Part shown: in pieces, positions 1 to 9,201 of the stretch
Numbering within the stretch: the stretch's first letter is position 1
Layout: the number at the start of each line of letters is the position of its first letter
Source: Flavobacterium sp.
GTDB lineage: Bacteria; Bacteroidota; Bacteroidia; Flavobacteriales; Flavobacteriaceae
Length of the DNA: 64,000 bases
Direction: 5' to 3'
Assembly (NCBI GenBank): GCA_014379405.1
Contig: JACMLU010000016.1
Location: 124,001 to 188,000 of the forward strand
Notes under the pieces: model-generated
Database searches by the model: none
The model's input: only the letters and a program-made list of their open reading frames with translations
Told to the model about the DNA's origin: nothing
Translations under genes and position numbers: made by a program

Positions 1-2244
1 TACCCAAAAATTCCAATCGTTGGCAAAGTCGGTTCCATTGACTTTTACTTCCAATTTTAATTTTGTGGCTTCCTTGATTTCAGTCAACGGGAAACTAAGA
101 TTTCCAGCAAAAAGTCCATTTCCGTTTTCGAAAGTTTTAGCATCGAAACTTCCTGAAGAAAGTGTATTTCCCTTTTCGTTTTGAATTGTCCAACTGATTA
201 CGGCGTTTTTCAATGGCGTTTTCCCAGAATGGAAAACTGCTATTTCGGCTTTAAAAGTTTCGGTATTGGTATAAACAAACTTTGGAATCTTTGCCAAAGG
301 AACCGTTGAATTACAAAAACGACTGTACTCTTTTGCAGTGACATATCCTTTTTCTTGGAAAAAAGCATCCAAAACACCAACCAAAGCCGTTCCTTGACCC
401 GGAAAATCTTGTAATCCCAAGGCCTGAAAACCGCCATAACCCGGTGTTCTCAACATTTTTTCGATTTCGTTTTTATAGCATAAAACCTGTAATTTTCCAG
501 AGGCATTCAAAAATTCTTTGCTTTGGTTTCCCATATTGTGGTCTTCCAAATCCTGACGAAACATTTCGAAGTTTTTAGCTCTATAAACGCCTGTGTATTT
601 CTGGATTTCTTCGAAATTTGGAAATACACAATATTGCCCAATTTCGTGAGCCACAAAAGGAACTTTAAACGGTGCAATTCCGCTGCTGAAATCCGATTCG
701 GTTTCCGGCATTTTTTTCCATTCCAAACCTCTCACGCCACCACGAGATTGATATTCTGCATTTGGAACAACTGGCCAACTTCCTCCAACGGACATCCCGG
801 TGTAAACTCTTCGGTTGTCTTTTGCTTTCCAAAAATCAACAAATTCGTTGAGGTATTTCACTTGATTTCCTGCTGGCTCATTCCCGGCGGACAACATTGT
901 AAAGGATGCGTAATTGCCGTATTCCTTCGCCATTCTTGTGGTTTCGTCGTATAGAAATTTATCAACGGGCTGACCCAATCCTATTTTTGGTCCGTGATTC
1001 GGCCAACTTGGCCCTTCGGGTTGCAAATAGAACCCCACTTTATCGGCAGCAATAAAAGCCGCTTCGGGAGGACACCACGAATGAAAACGCACGTGGTTAA
1101 ATCCATAAGACTTTATTTTTTTAAAGATAATTTCCCAAGCCTCGACTGTTGTTGCCGGATAACCGGTTAGCGGAAATTCGCAATTGTGAACCGTTCCTCG
1201 AAGAAAAACAGGATTGCCATTTATCAAAAATCGGTTTCCTTCAATTTTGAATTCACGCATTCCAAAGGGAACTGTTTTGTTATTTTTTATTTCTTTTGAA
1301 ACCAGTATTACATCCAGATTATACAAAGTGGGATCAAATTCGTCCCAAGTCAACATTCCTTTTCCAAAAGGCAGTTCAACTTCTATTGTATTTTCTCCCG
1401 ATTTGGACACAACGATGTTGCTTGTAATTTCTTTCGTTTGGTCTGAGACCTTAGAATTGAAACTTTTGGCCGCTATTTTGATTTTTCCAGTAAAATTAGT
1501 TGAAGTGCTATTATTCACCGTAATTTTCACTCGGGCTTTACGATTTTTTACATCAGGAAAAATCTGGACATCGTCTATATACACTGGCGAACCAGACTCC
1601 AAATCGATTTTTCCGATGATGCCATTCCAGTTTCCTTGGGTGTGGTCTGTGATGCTGTGCGAATCGGGACCCACATTTATTTTTTTAATGCTATTGTCAA
1701 TTCGGATGGAAATACGTTGTTTTCCAGGAACAAGATACCCACTCAAATCATAGACGTGTGGTGCCACCAACGAGTTTTGCAAACCGACTTCCTTGTCGTT
1801 TACCCAAACTCGGGTTTCGATATGCGCTCTTTCTAAACGGAGCAATATGCGTTGGCCTTTCCAGTTTGCAGGAATGTTTACTTCTTTTTGGTACCAAGCT
1901 ACTCCAACATAATGTTTTGCTGGGGTCAGCCAGAAAGGAATGTGGATATTTCCGGGTTGACGGTATTTTTCGAATCTTGGAATGAAATAAAAAGAACTGT
2001 CATAAATAGAACCTGTCCATGTTGTTTTCAAGGTGATTTCGTCTCCTTTCAAGAATTCCGCCATCGTGCCGGGCAAATGAATTTCGTCCGAAAGATTCTT
2101 GTTGTTCCATTTTCCGGTAACTCCTTCGTCATTTCGATCCATTTGAAAATGCCAAGTACCCTCCAAGTTGATCACTTCATCCTTGAAACTGCTTAAGGAG
2201 AACAAAGCCAACAAAAGCAGGCAGGCGTAGCTATATTTTTTCAT
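1..2244 (-). CDS. Glycoside hydrolase family 2 protein (3' end cut by window edge)
   Basis: Secreted retaining exo-glycosidase of family GH2; the sugar it removes (galactoside, galacturonide or other) cannot be told. 748 codons are visible and no stop is reached. Residues 1-20 form a signal peptide (hydrophobic run LLLLALFSLSS). A sugar-binding jelly roll follows to about residue 190, then an Ig-like domain, then a TIM barrel from about 310. The acid/base is Glu456 in AGNEPAGN and the probable nucleophile is Glu534 in AHEIGQ, both at the usual GH2 spacing. ATG at 2244 is chosen because it gives the signal peptide. It lies 134 bp beyond the stop of the GH35 gene on the same strand, so it is probably the next gene of the same degradative cluster. 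Family is confident; substrate is not. Confidence 0.9.
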   Translation of the reverse strand, partial: MKKYSYACLLLLALFSLSSFKDEVINLEGTWHFQMDRNDEGVTGKWNNKNLSDEIHLPGTMAEFLKGDEITLKTTWTGSIYDSSFYFIPRFEKYRQPGNIHIPFWLTPAKHYVGVAWYQKEVNIPANWKGQRILLRLERAHIETRVWVNDKEVGLQNSLVAPHVYDLSGYLVPGKQRISIRIDNSIKKINVGPDSHSITDHTQGNWNGIIGKIDLESGSPVYIDDVQIFPDVKNRKARVKITVNNSTSTNFTGKIKIAAKSFNSKVSDQTKEITSNIVVSKSGENTIEVELPFGKGMLTWDEFDPTLYNLDVILVSKEIKNNKTVPFGMREFKIEGNRFLINGNPVFLRGTVHNCEFPLTGYPATTVEAWEIIFKKIKSYGFNHVRFHSWCPPEAAFIAADKVGFYLQPEGPSWPNHGPKIGLGQPVDKFLYDETTRMAKEYGNYASFTMLSAGNEPAGNQVKYLNEFVDFWKAKDNRRVYTGMSVGGSWPVVPNAEYQSRGGVRGLEWKKMPETESDFSSGIAPFKVPFVAHEIGQYCVFPNFEEIQKYTGVYRAKNFEMFRQDLEDHNMGNQSKEFLNASGKLQVLCYKNEIEKMLRTPGYGGFQALGLQDFPGQGTALVGVLDAFFQEKGYVTAKEYSRFCNSTVPLAKIPKFVYTNTETFKAEIAVFHSGKTPLKNAVISWTIQNEKGNTLSSGSFDAKTFENGNGLFAGNLSFPLTEIKEATKLKLEVKVNGTDFANDWNFWV

Positions 2245-2294
2245 TGTGTTGTATTTTATTTTTATGACTGTCCTCTAAGCTGACTATTTTTGTT

Positions 2295-2347
2295 ACCATT
2301 AAGAAAATTAAGTTTCAGCTTTAATGAATCTTAATTTTCTTAATGGT
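2295..2347. repeat. Perfect 18-bp inverted repeat between GH2 and GH35 genes
   Basis: The arms 2295-2312 (ACCATTAAGAAAATTAAG) and 2330-2347 are exact reverse complements around a 17-nt loop. On the minus strand no T-run follows, so it is not a standard terminator for the GH35 gene. It may be an mRNA-stabilising hairpin or a dispersed palindrome. Confidence 0.6.
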
Positions 2348-2378
2348 TTAAAAAGATTTTTTTTATAAATCAATCAAA

Positions 2379-4727
2379 TTATTTTTTAATTGAAAACAGG
2401 GATGATTTAATAAAAAAGCGATACGATTTGATGTTTCCGTTAGTGCTTTTGTCGGTACGGGGCAAATATTTGAAACCTTTAATTTTAACGCTTTCGTCCA
2501 TATTTACCACAACTTGGTGTGGATGTGGCGTTTTTGATACTGTCCAAGCAGTAGACCAAAAAGTGGATTCCTGTTGGTCGAAAATCTTTTCGGCCGAATA
2601 ATTTCCTACCGAAACCTCTTCGCTGTCGGCATAAACTATTTTCCATTTGGAACGAGGAATCGACACGCCATCGGTGCCAATTAGTTCAAATTCGGCAATA
2701 CTGCTGCTTTGGTCTTTTGGATTTTGGGAATTTAACGCCTCAAAACAGAAATACTGGCCTTCGAATTCTTTTTTGAATGTTACTTCTTTCCAGCCTTGTC
2801 CTTCGTTTAGGATTCCCTCATCGACAGGAATTTCTGCTGAAAGATCGAGAGTTTCCCCTTTTTTGCGGTGCAAAAGCGATTCGTCTATGACAATTTTGTC
2901 TAAAATAGGAGTTATAACACCAGAAATTTGGGTTGCCGTGGGTGTTTCCAAATCGAGAATAAGGATTTCGTTTTTTCCTTTTTTCAACCAACATCCCGGC
3001 ATAAAAAGTGTTTGTTGAGGTCCAATTTTCCAATAGCGTCCTAAATTGTATCCGTTTACCCAAACCATTCCTTTGCCCCAAGTACTCATATCGATATAAG
3101 TGTCACCAGTAGCTTTCAAATCAAAAGTGGCTTTGTGCCAAGCTGGGCCATTGGCTTTTTGTGGTTTGAATTTCAGGTTTTTTTGAAAATCATAGTCCAC
3201 CGGAAAATTGAAAACTTCCCAATTAGTCAGGTTTGTTGAATTGGAAGCGACAAGCATTTCCACTTTCTCGGTAATTCCTTTTCGGTCGATGATGGTTTTG
3301 CCGTAATTGACGCGTCCCATCGCTTCTACCAAAATATCAAGGACATCGCCTTTTTTTACAGCAGGTATTTCGATGGTGTTTTCGTCTTTGCGACGATCTA
3401 AATTTCCTATGAGTTTTCCATTGACAAAAACGGCAGCCCAATCGTGCAATTCGGTAATTTTTATTTTAAAAGTGGTCTTGCATTCCGGCAATTGGGTGCG
3501 ATATAAAATGCGTCCCCAACCTTGGTTAAAGAATTCCATCGGTTTTATGGTTTCCGACTTATTGGCTTTTGGAAGATTTTCGAAAAGCGATGCCGATTCT
3601 TTAAACGTGATTTTAGGAATCGAAATTGCTGGATAATTTGCCGGTGGTTCGGGAATTGTTTCGCCTGGATTTAGGTAGTTTTTCATTAAATCGCGAACGG
3701 CGTAGAATTTGTCCGTAGGCAATCCGGCCTCATTTATTGGAGCGTTATAATCATACGAAGCGACCATCGAACCAAAAGGTGGCGCATTCGCTCCGCCCCA
3801 TTGTCCGAAAGAAGTTCCACCGTGAGCCATATATAAACTAAACGAAATTTTGCGATCCATCATATCTTTTAAACTGCCGATGAAGCTGCTTATCGATCTT
3901 GTTTCGTGCGCACGTCCCCAGTAATCGAACCAACCAGTCCAATATTCACTGCACATTAGCGGCGCTTTTGGATAGATTTCTTTATATTTTTCAAACTGTT
4001 TATCGATATTCGAACCTGCTCCAAAGTTTAAAGCGGTATAAATTCCATCCACATCATATTTAAAAAAGTTGGAACTCCAATCGCAACGAAACAATTGCAC
4101 TTTGTCAAATCCTGACGAGCGAAGAGCATCGCGAACTTGTCCCATATAAGCAGTGTCTGTACCCCAAACACCATATTCATTTTCGACCTGGACCATAATG
4201 ATGTTTCCACCATTTTGAATTTGCAAAGGAGCTAATTGCTTGCCAACTTGTTTTAAGTAATTGGTCGCACGTTCCATAAAATAAGAATCATCTTTAGTAC
4301 GTACTTGAATGTCATTTTTTTTCAGCAACCACCAAGGCAAACCTCCCATATCCCATTCGGCACAAGCATAAGGCCCCGGACGGACGATGCAATACATTCC
4401 GTTTTTTTGGATGAGTCGCACAAATTCGGCCACGTCTTTTTGTCCCGTGAAATCAAATTTATCGGGTTCTTGTTCGTGAAAATTCCAAAAAAGATAAATA
4501 CAAATGGTATTCATCCCCATAGCTTTGCACATTTGAATGCGCTGTTCCCAGTATTCGCGGGGAATTCTTGGAAAATGGATTTCACCGGCTCGTACCACAT
4601 AAGGTTTCCCGTTTAAAAGGAAAGTGTTGTCTGAGGCAACAAATGTCCCAGGTTGTTTAGAAACTTGTGCTTTAGCGGTCAGTGTCATAAAAATGACGAG
4701 GACAAGAATGAGTTTTGATGCTTTCAT
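2379..4727 (-). CDS. GH35 beta-galactosidase with C-terminal CBM32-like domain
   Basis: Exported family 35 beta-galactosidase, expected to take terminal beta-galactose from galactan or arabinogalactan side chains. The signal peptide is residues 1-20 (cleavage near AKA-Q). The catalytic barrel covers about 25-340: acid/base Glu184 in VENEYG and nucleophile Glu261 in MCSEYWTGW, with the family landmarks RAGEIHFPR and RPGPYACAEWDMGGLP. Beta-sandwich domains follow, and residues about 640-782 look like a discoidin (F5/8 type C, CBM32) carbohydrate-binding module. The length of 782 aa is typical for Bacteroidota GH35 with a CBM. It is 28 bp from the next GH35 gene upstream on the same strand, so the two are probably cotranscribed. 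Confidence 0.95.
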   Translation of the reverse strand: MKASKLILVLVIFMTLTAKAQVSKQPGTFVASDNTFLLNGKPYVVRAGEIHFPRIPREYWEQRIQMCKAMGMNTICIYLFWNFHEQEPDKFDFTGQKDVAEFVRLIQKNGMYCIVRPGPYACAEWDMGGLPWWLLKKNDIQVRTKDDSYFMERATNYLKQVGKQLAPLQIQNGGNIIMVQVENEYGVWGTDTAYMGQVRDALRSSGFDKVQLFRCDWSSNFFKYDVDGIYTALNFGAGSNIDKQFEKYKEIYPKAPLMCSEYWTGWFDYWGRAHETRSISSFIGSLKDMMDRKISFSLYMAHGGTSFGQWGGANAPPFGSMVASYDYNAPINEAGLPTDKFYAVRDLMKNYLNPGETIPEPPANYPAISIPKITFKESASLFENLPKANKSETIKPMEFFNQGWGRILYRTQLPECKTTFKIKITELHDWAAVFVNGKLIGNLDRRKDENTIEIPAVKKGDVLDILVEAMGRVNYGKTIIDRKGITEKVEMLVASNSTNLTNWEVFNFPVDYDFQKNLKFKPQKANGPAWHKATFDLKATGDTYIDMSTWGKGMVWVNGYNLGRYWKIGPQQTLFMPGCWLKKGKNEILILDLETPTATQISGVITPILDKIVIDESLLHRKKGETLDLSAEIPVDEGILNEGQGWKEVTFKKEFEGQYFCFEALNSQNPKDQSSSIAEFELIGTDGVSIPRSKWKIVYADSEEVSVGNYSAEKIFDQQESTFWSTAWTVSKTPHPHQVVVNMDESVKIKGFKYLPRTDKSTNGNIKSYRFFIKSSLFSIKK

Positions 4728-4755
4728 ATATTTTATACTCTTATTTTTTTCAAAA

Positions 4756-7209
4756 TTACTTAATAGTCAACGTTATCTTTTCTTCGAAAGTTATTTTTCC
4801 AGATTTTAAGCCTGCCCGTTCTTTACCAGAAATGGCTTCCCTGATTCCAGGTTCAAAATAAATTTTTATTTCCTCGGTTAGAGGGACTATTTGTACTAAT
4901 AATTGCTTGGTTTTAGGCTGATTAATTCCAATCTTCCAAGGTTTTCCATAATAGAAATCGTCTGCAATTAGTTTGCCATTCGAATATACGGAGCCTGTAT
5001 CGCCAAAATAATCTAGGGTGATAAAAAACTGTTGCTTCAACTTTATATTTTCTGGAATGGATAACAAATAATATTTTGCCCCCTCAATTGGGCTTAAATT
5101 CGTTTGATATTGTGGGCCTGGATTGGTAGCTGCAATTGTAGCTAGTCTGTTATCTGCTGGAAGCTTGTTTTTAAAATTCAAAAAAGATCTGACGTCACTG
5201 ACTTCTTCAAATGGTAAATTTATTTCGCCTCCTTCTAATTTTGCTGTATAGGTTTTAAATATACTGGCATTCGACTTTTCCGAATTCCACTTCGCTTTTG
5301 ATGATAATTTTGAGTTTTGTGGGTAAGCATCAAGTTGGGCAGTTTCGCGTCCAGTTAGGGTTATTTGATTTCCGGAAAGTACTAATTCCGTGTTTGAAAT
5401 CAGTAGTTTTTGCTGCTTTGGATCATTGATTTTATAAGCGTTTTTTGCTTGTTCTGATGTAAGTGTAAGGATTCTCACTTTTTTATTGTTTGCTGCAACA
5501 AGCTCAATAATGCAATTGAGTCCCGGTAGTAACTTTGAAAACTGGTACTTTTCTGGAAAACCATTTAATGTGGCATTGTTTGCTTTGGCGTCCTTGATTT
5601 TATTTTTTTCGAAAACAAATTCAGGAGCAACGCCATCAACTTCAAAAAAGACGTATAGCGGTTCATTTCCTTCAATCTTGCACAAAGGTTGTGCTGTTGC
5701 GTATTGAAGATTAAATCCTTCAATATCCATATTGAACGGGAAAATAGCTTGCACATTATTTTTTATGGTAATTGGTTTTTCAGGAAAAACCAAGTTTTTG
5801 TTGTCCTTTAATTTCAATTGAAACTGGACGTCTTTTACCTCATTCATCTGCAACTGGCGTTCTACCTGACTTATGAAGACAAAACCACTATTGTTTTTTG
5901 CTCTAACCGCAAATCTCAATGTATTGGCATCAGCAGCATTAACGGGTATTTTATCTGGAAAACAGGCGGTATAAGTGGCAAGTTCACTTCCAAATTCATT
6001 CAGAAATGTGTGTAAAACCCTGAAGTTATAAAAGGAGGGTTTCAAGTTGCCATATTCCCCAATCGGTGACTGAAAATCATAATTAATAATCGGATAATCG
6101 TTTGGATATTTGGAGGCTTTAGATTCCTGTAGTGTGCTTAATTTTCCAATTTTATTCGATCCACCGTGAAACATATAATAGCCCATAAGATTAGCTCCTG
6201 AGCCTATTTTTGTATAAGCCAAAGCTGTAACATCATCCGAATTGATGATAGGACGACGATGATACGTAACTTGAATTCCACCTCCCATTTCTGCTGTCGC
6301 ATAGGGATATCTAAACCCTTTGTAATCGGTAATTTCATCCTGCTTGCCCAACAAATCACTTCCAATGGCTGGGTCATTCCGTAAGGTCCCAAATAAATAA
6401 TTGTCGGAAAGTGCCAGTTTTGTAGTTTTTTTGTCCCATGGAGCTTCTGGATAGGCACCCCAAACGGGTATTAATTCGTCTTGCTTTAAATTGGAACCCG
6501 GCCAGCCCGTAGCGGTGTAATATGGGACATCGAAGCCTGATTCAATTGCCATTTTTTTTAATTCTAATATATGTTCTAAACCTTTGGCATTATTAAATCG
6601 GTATTCATTTTCTATTTGTGTTCCAATGATGGGACCGCCATCTTTAAAATACATCCCTTTGCATTGCAAACCAATTTGATTATAGAATTTTTTGACACTC
6701 GAAAGATAGGCGGGGTCGTTCTTTCTCATATTTCCTCTTTTTACAATCCAATCTGGAAAGCCTCCATTTCGTACTTCGCCGTGACACCAAGGTCCGATTC
6801 TTGCAAAAACATACATTTGGTGTTTTTTACATAAGGCAAGAAATGCTTTAAAATCATTATTGCTTTCCCAATTGAATTTCGCCTCTTCTTCTTCGTGATA
6901 AATCCAAAAAACATAGGTTGCCAAAACATCAATGCCTGCCGCTTTCATTTTCAAAATCGATACTTCCCACTGGCTTTTTGGAAATCTTGAAAAATGAAAT
7001 TCCCCCATCACTGGATACCACGGCTTACCGTTTTTTATGAAATACAAACTATTTACTTCTAGTTTATCTCCATTTGGAGCGATATTACTGCCTTGCTTTA
7101 AGTGTCCTGAAAGTATTTGCGGCATGACAGCACTAATATCAACAGTATAAATATTTTGAGCTTTTACAGTAATAGAAAAAAGGAATAATACGTAAAGTAA
7201 CTTTTTCAT
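4756..7209 (-). CDS. GH35 beta-galactosidase-like glycosidase, divergent subgroup
   Basis: Second GH35 enzyme, clearly different from its neighbour. The signal peptide is residues 1-17 (ends VKA-Q). The TIM barrel starts near residue 55: PVMGEFHFSR, then the acid/base Glu202 in IENEYR and probable nucleophile Glu307 in ATAEMGGG. About 400 residues of beta-sandwich modules follow without a recognisable CBM. The long GH35 form with ATAEMGGG instead of SEYWTGW suggests a different linkage or aglycone from the 782-aa enzyme. It could attack beta-galactosides within pectin or arabinogalactan side chains. It is the first gene of a probable three-gene minus-strand unit ending at the GH2 gene. The 232 bp upstream contain no terminator that I can see. 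Confidence 0.92.
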   Translation of the reverse strand: MKKLLYVLFLFSITVKAQNIYTVDISAVMPQILSGHLKQGSNIAPNGDKLEVNSLYFIKNGKPWYPVMGEFHFSRFPKSQWEVSILKMKAAGIDVLATYVFWIYHEEEEAKFNWESNNDFKAFLALCKKHQMYVFARIGPWCHGEVRNGGFPDWIVKRGNMRKNDPAYLSSVKKFYNQIGLQCKGMYFKDGGPIIGTQIENEYRFNNAKGLEHILELKKMAIESGFDVPYYTATGWPGSNLKQDELIPVWGAYPEAPWDKKTTKLALSDNYLFGTLRNDPAIGSDLLGKQDEITDYKGFRYPYATAEMGGGIQVTYHRRPIINSDDVTALAYTKIGSGANLMGYYMFHGGSNKIGKLSTLQESKASKYPNDYPIINYDFQSPIGEYGNLKPSFYNFRVLHTFLNEFGSELATYTACFPDKIPVNAADANTLRFAVRAKNNSGFVFISQVERQLQMNEVKDVQFQLKLKDNKNLVFPEKPITIKNNVQAIFPFNMDIEGFNLQYATAQPLCKIEGNEPLYVFFEVDGVAPEFVFEKNKIKDAKANNATLNGFPEKYQFSKLLPGLNCIIELVAANNKKVRILTLTSEQAKNAYKINDPKQQKLLISNTELVLSGNQITLTGRETAQLDAYPQNSKLSSKAKWNSEKSNASIFKTYTAKLEGGEINLPFEEVSDVRSFLNFKNKLPADNRLATIAATNPGPQYQTNLSPIEGAKYYLLSIPENIKLKQQFFITLDYFGDTGSVYSNGKLIADDFYYGKPWKIGINQPKTKQLLVQIVPLTEEIKIYFEPGIREAISGKERAGLKSGKITFEEKITLTIK

Positions 7210-7441
7210 TTTTTTGTTTTTATTTAATCTTTAAATATTTTGGCGCATTAACGATGCTAAACTATATGATGAAGCCAAGATTTTGCCCTGTTTTATATTA
7301 TCTGATTTTCAGTAAATTAATCTTGTTTCTATATCTAATGGATTTGTATTTTTCAATCCCACAAAACCTGCTTTATAATCATTTTACAGTATGATTAAGG
7401 AGACTCCTATTCATAAATGAGAGTTTAAAATTAGAAGGATA

Positions 7442-9043
7442 CTATTGGTTTTTTACCAGCAACACATCATCTATTTGACAAAAAGCATTAGCTGCACCAT
7501 CCGCCAGAAATCCAATCTCAACCTTTCCAGCTTTGACATCTATATTTGTTATATTAATCGTTTGCCAAGACGTGTTTTCTTCCTTAACGCTGTATTTTAA
7601 TTGGTTTCCATTGCTGATGGCATACATTTCCAGATTGGCAAAACCACTACTATTCTTTACTTTGGCAGTCAATATGTATAAGCCGTCCTCCAGTTTTACA
7701 TAAGGAGAAGAAGTAATGGTTTGAAATATTTTTCGCTTGAAATTCTCTTTATCGCTGATATTCAGGCTTTTTTCGCCAACCACAATCTTTCTATCGTTTT
7801 CAGTGTTGAAATAATTTAAAATGGGTGAAGTAGTGGCATCTAATGAAACAGTATTACCTTGAATAATTTCTGTCGTCCAACCAGTTAATGGCAGCTGCAC
7901 TGGTTTTACCGGACTTGGAATGTACCTGCGATCCGCTTCAAAGCTGCCGTTTTTAACAAAATTATTGTCATTGGCCACTTCCCATAAACCTGTTTGGGCA
8001 TCTAAAATCCAAGAACCAAGTGAATTAAAATAAGGGGTTTCCCCATTAAACGAAATCGGAAACCATTGATTGTAACCTAAACCGTTACCAGCGAAATTTG
8101 CCCATCTGTCGCCACAATAAACTACTGTTTCTTGTTTGCTGCCTTTGACATTAACAAAAAAACCAGTTTGTGTAACATGTGCAAAATCATCGGAAGTACC
8201 ATTCATAATTTGCATTTTATCCGTTGGAAGATAAGGTCCTCTTATATTATCAGAAACTAAATAATAAGCATAAGAAGCGTCCCAGCCATATATATTGGAA
8301 GCAAACATATAATACTTATTGTTGTATTTGAACATACAATTTCCTTCACGACTTTCGCCTTTAAAAATCTGTTTACAGTCCAACAGATTAACTTTTCCTT
8401 CTTTAACGCCAATTTCGGAAACATATATCTTGTTTCGACCTTGACCATAAGAATAAATAAGGTACGATTTTCCACTGTCTTCATCGGTAAATACCGTTTG
8501 ATCACCAGTATTGGTTGTTCCAATCATTGGCTCCATATTTATTTTCTGATGCCATATAAACTGACCTGTTGGCGAATCGGAAACGGTAATCAGCACTTGA
8601 TTGCCATGTTGTACAAACATCGCATATTTATTCAATTCCTTGATGTAAGCTACGCCTAAACGACCTACCCAAGTCTTCCCAGACTTATTCGTTTCGGCTT
8701 TGGTCAAAACATCTCCTTCAAACGTCCAGTTGGCCAAATCAGTAGAACTATAGCAGGTTACCGATTGGAATGTTGCATTCGGTAGCGTAATTGATGGAGT
8801 ATTTTTATAGGTGTCAGCTTCAGCATAATGAACACCATACCAGTAATATTTTTTTATGCCTGTAAGAGGATCGGTAAACTTGAATATACCTCCTCCTTGA
8901 CTGTAAATCGGTTGCCCATCTTTAGTGTTCCAGAACACATCATTTTTGATATTGTGTGTCTGTGCGCTTAGATTATTCGTCGATTTTATCACAAGAATAC
9001 AAACCAACACCAACGTAACTAAATTAAATTTTATGAATTTCAT
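7442..9043 (-). CDS. GH43-clade exo-galactanase-like glycosidase with C-terminal CBM
   Basis: Secreted five-bladed beta-propeller of the GH43 clade related to exo-beta-1,3-galactanases (GH43_24-like), inferred from the conserved pattern GGGI..., YYWYGVHY, VTCYSSTDLANWTFE, WVGRLGVAY and SREGNCMFKYNNKYYM. The Glu of SREG is the likely catalytic acid. The N-terminal Asp base of ordinary GH43 enzymes is not in its usual place (SQGGGIFKF instead), as in that clade. Residues about 365-533 are a galactose-binding-like carbohydrate module (NFVKNGSFEADR start). The signal peptide spans about 1-28 (ends LSAQ). It is transcribed away from a second GH43 of the same clade, with the shared 160-bp spacer holding TATCCTGTA motifs. 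Arabinofuranosidase activity is an alternative. Confidence 0.85.
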   Translation of the reverse strand: MKFIKFNLVTLVLVCILVIKSTNNLSAQTHNIKNDVFWNTKDGQPIYSQGGGIFKFTDPLTGIKKYYWYGVHYAEADTYKNTPSITLPNATFQSVTCYSSTDLANWTFEGDVLTKAETNKSGKTWVGRLGVAYIKELNKYAMFVQHGNQVLITVSDSPTGQFIWHQKINMEPMIGTTNTGDQTVFTDEDSGKSYLIYSYGQGRNKIYVSEIGVKEGKVNLLDCKQIFKGESREGNCMFKYNNKYYMFASNIYGWDASYAYYLVSDNIRGPYLPTDKMQIMNGTSDDFAHVTQTGFFVNVKGSKQETVVYCGDRWANFAGNGLGYNQWFPISFNGETPYFNSLGSWILDAQTGLWEVANDNNFVKNGSFEADRRYIPSPVKPVQLPLTGWTTEIIQGNTVSLDATTSPILNYFNTENDRKIVVGEKSLNISDKENFKRKIFQTITSSPYVKLEDGLYILTAKVKNSSGFANLEMYAISNGNQLKYSVKEENTSWQTINITNIDVKAGKVEIGFLADGAANAFCQIDDVLLVKNQ

Positions 9044-9094
9044 TTTACTTTTCTTGTATTATCAAGTAAAAATAGATTATAACCCTACAATTGC

Positions 9095-9112
9095 TATCCT
9101 GTAGCATCCTGT
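9095..9112. promoter_or_regulatory. Candidate PUL operator, two tandem half-sites
   Basis: TATCCTGTA (9095-9103) is followed directly by GCATCCTGT (9104-9112). The first copy has dyad flanks, TGCTA-tcctg-TAGCA. It lies about 50 bp upstream of the minus-strand GH43 start, and the same word recurs at 9137, 14887 and 25326. Operator function is inferred from recurrence alone. Confidence 0.5.
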
Positions 9113-9136
9113 TTTTTTATGAATGTGGCAGATAGC

Positions 9137-9145
9137 ACAGGATAC
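9137..9145. promoter_or_regulatory. Candidate PUL operator upstream of plus-strand GH43
   Basis: ACAGGATAC, reverse complement of GTATCCTGT, sits 57 bp before the ATG at 9202 and about 20 bp before the TAAATTTG box. Its orientation relative to transcription is the same as at the other three sites. Confidence 0.5.
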
Positions 9146-9164
9146 AATAAAAAATAAATAAAAG

Positions 9165-9172
9165 TAAATTTG
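9165..9172 (+). promoter_or_regulatory. Bacteroidota -7 promoter element (TAAATTTG)
   Basis: Exact match to TAnnTTTG, 29 nt before the ATG at 9202. No clear TTG -33 element lies at the right distance, which fits an activator-dependent promoter. Confidence 0.5.
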
Positions 9173-9201
9173 TTTCTATCATAAAATTTTAAACCTAAAA
9201 A

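Noticed and set aside
1214..1753. 179-codon open frame on the plus strand inside the GH2 gene
   Set aside because: It is antisense to a clearly coding GH2 frame with catalytic motifs and shows no domain; a shadow of codon bias.
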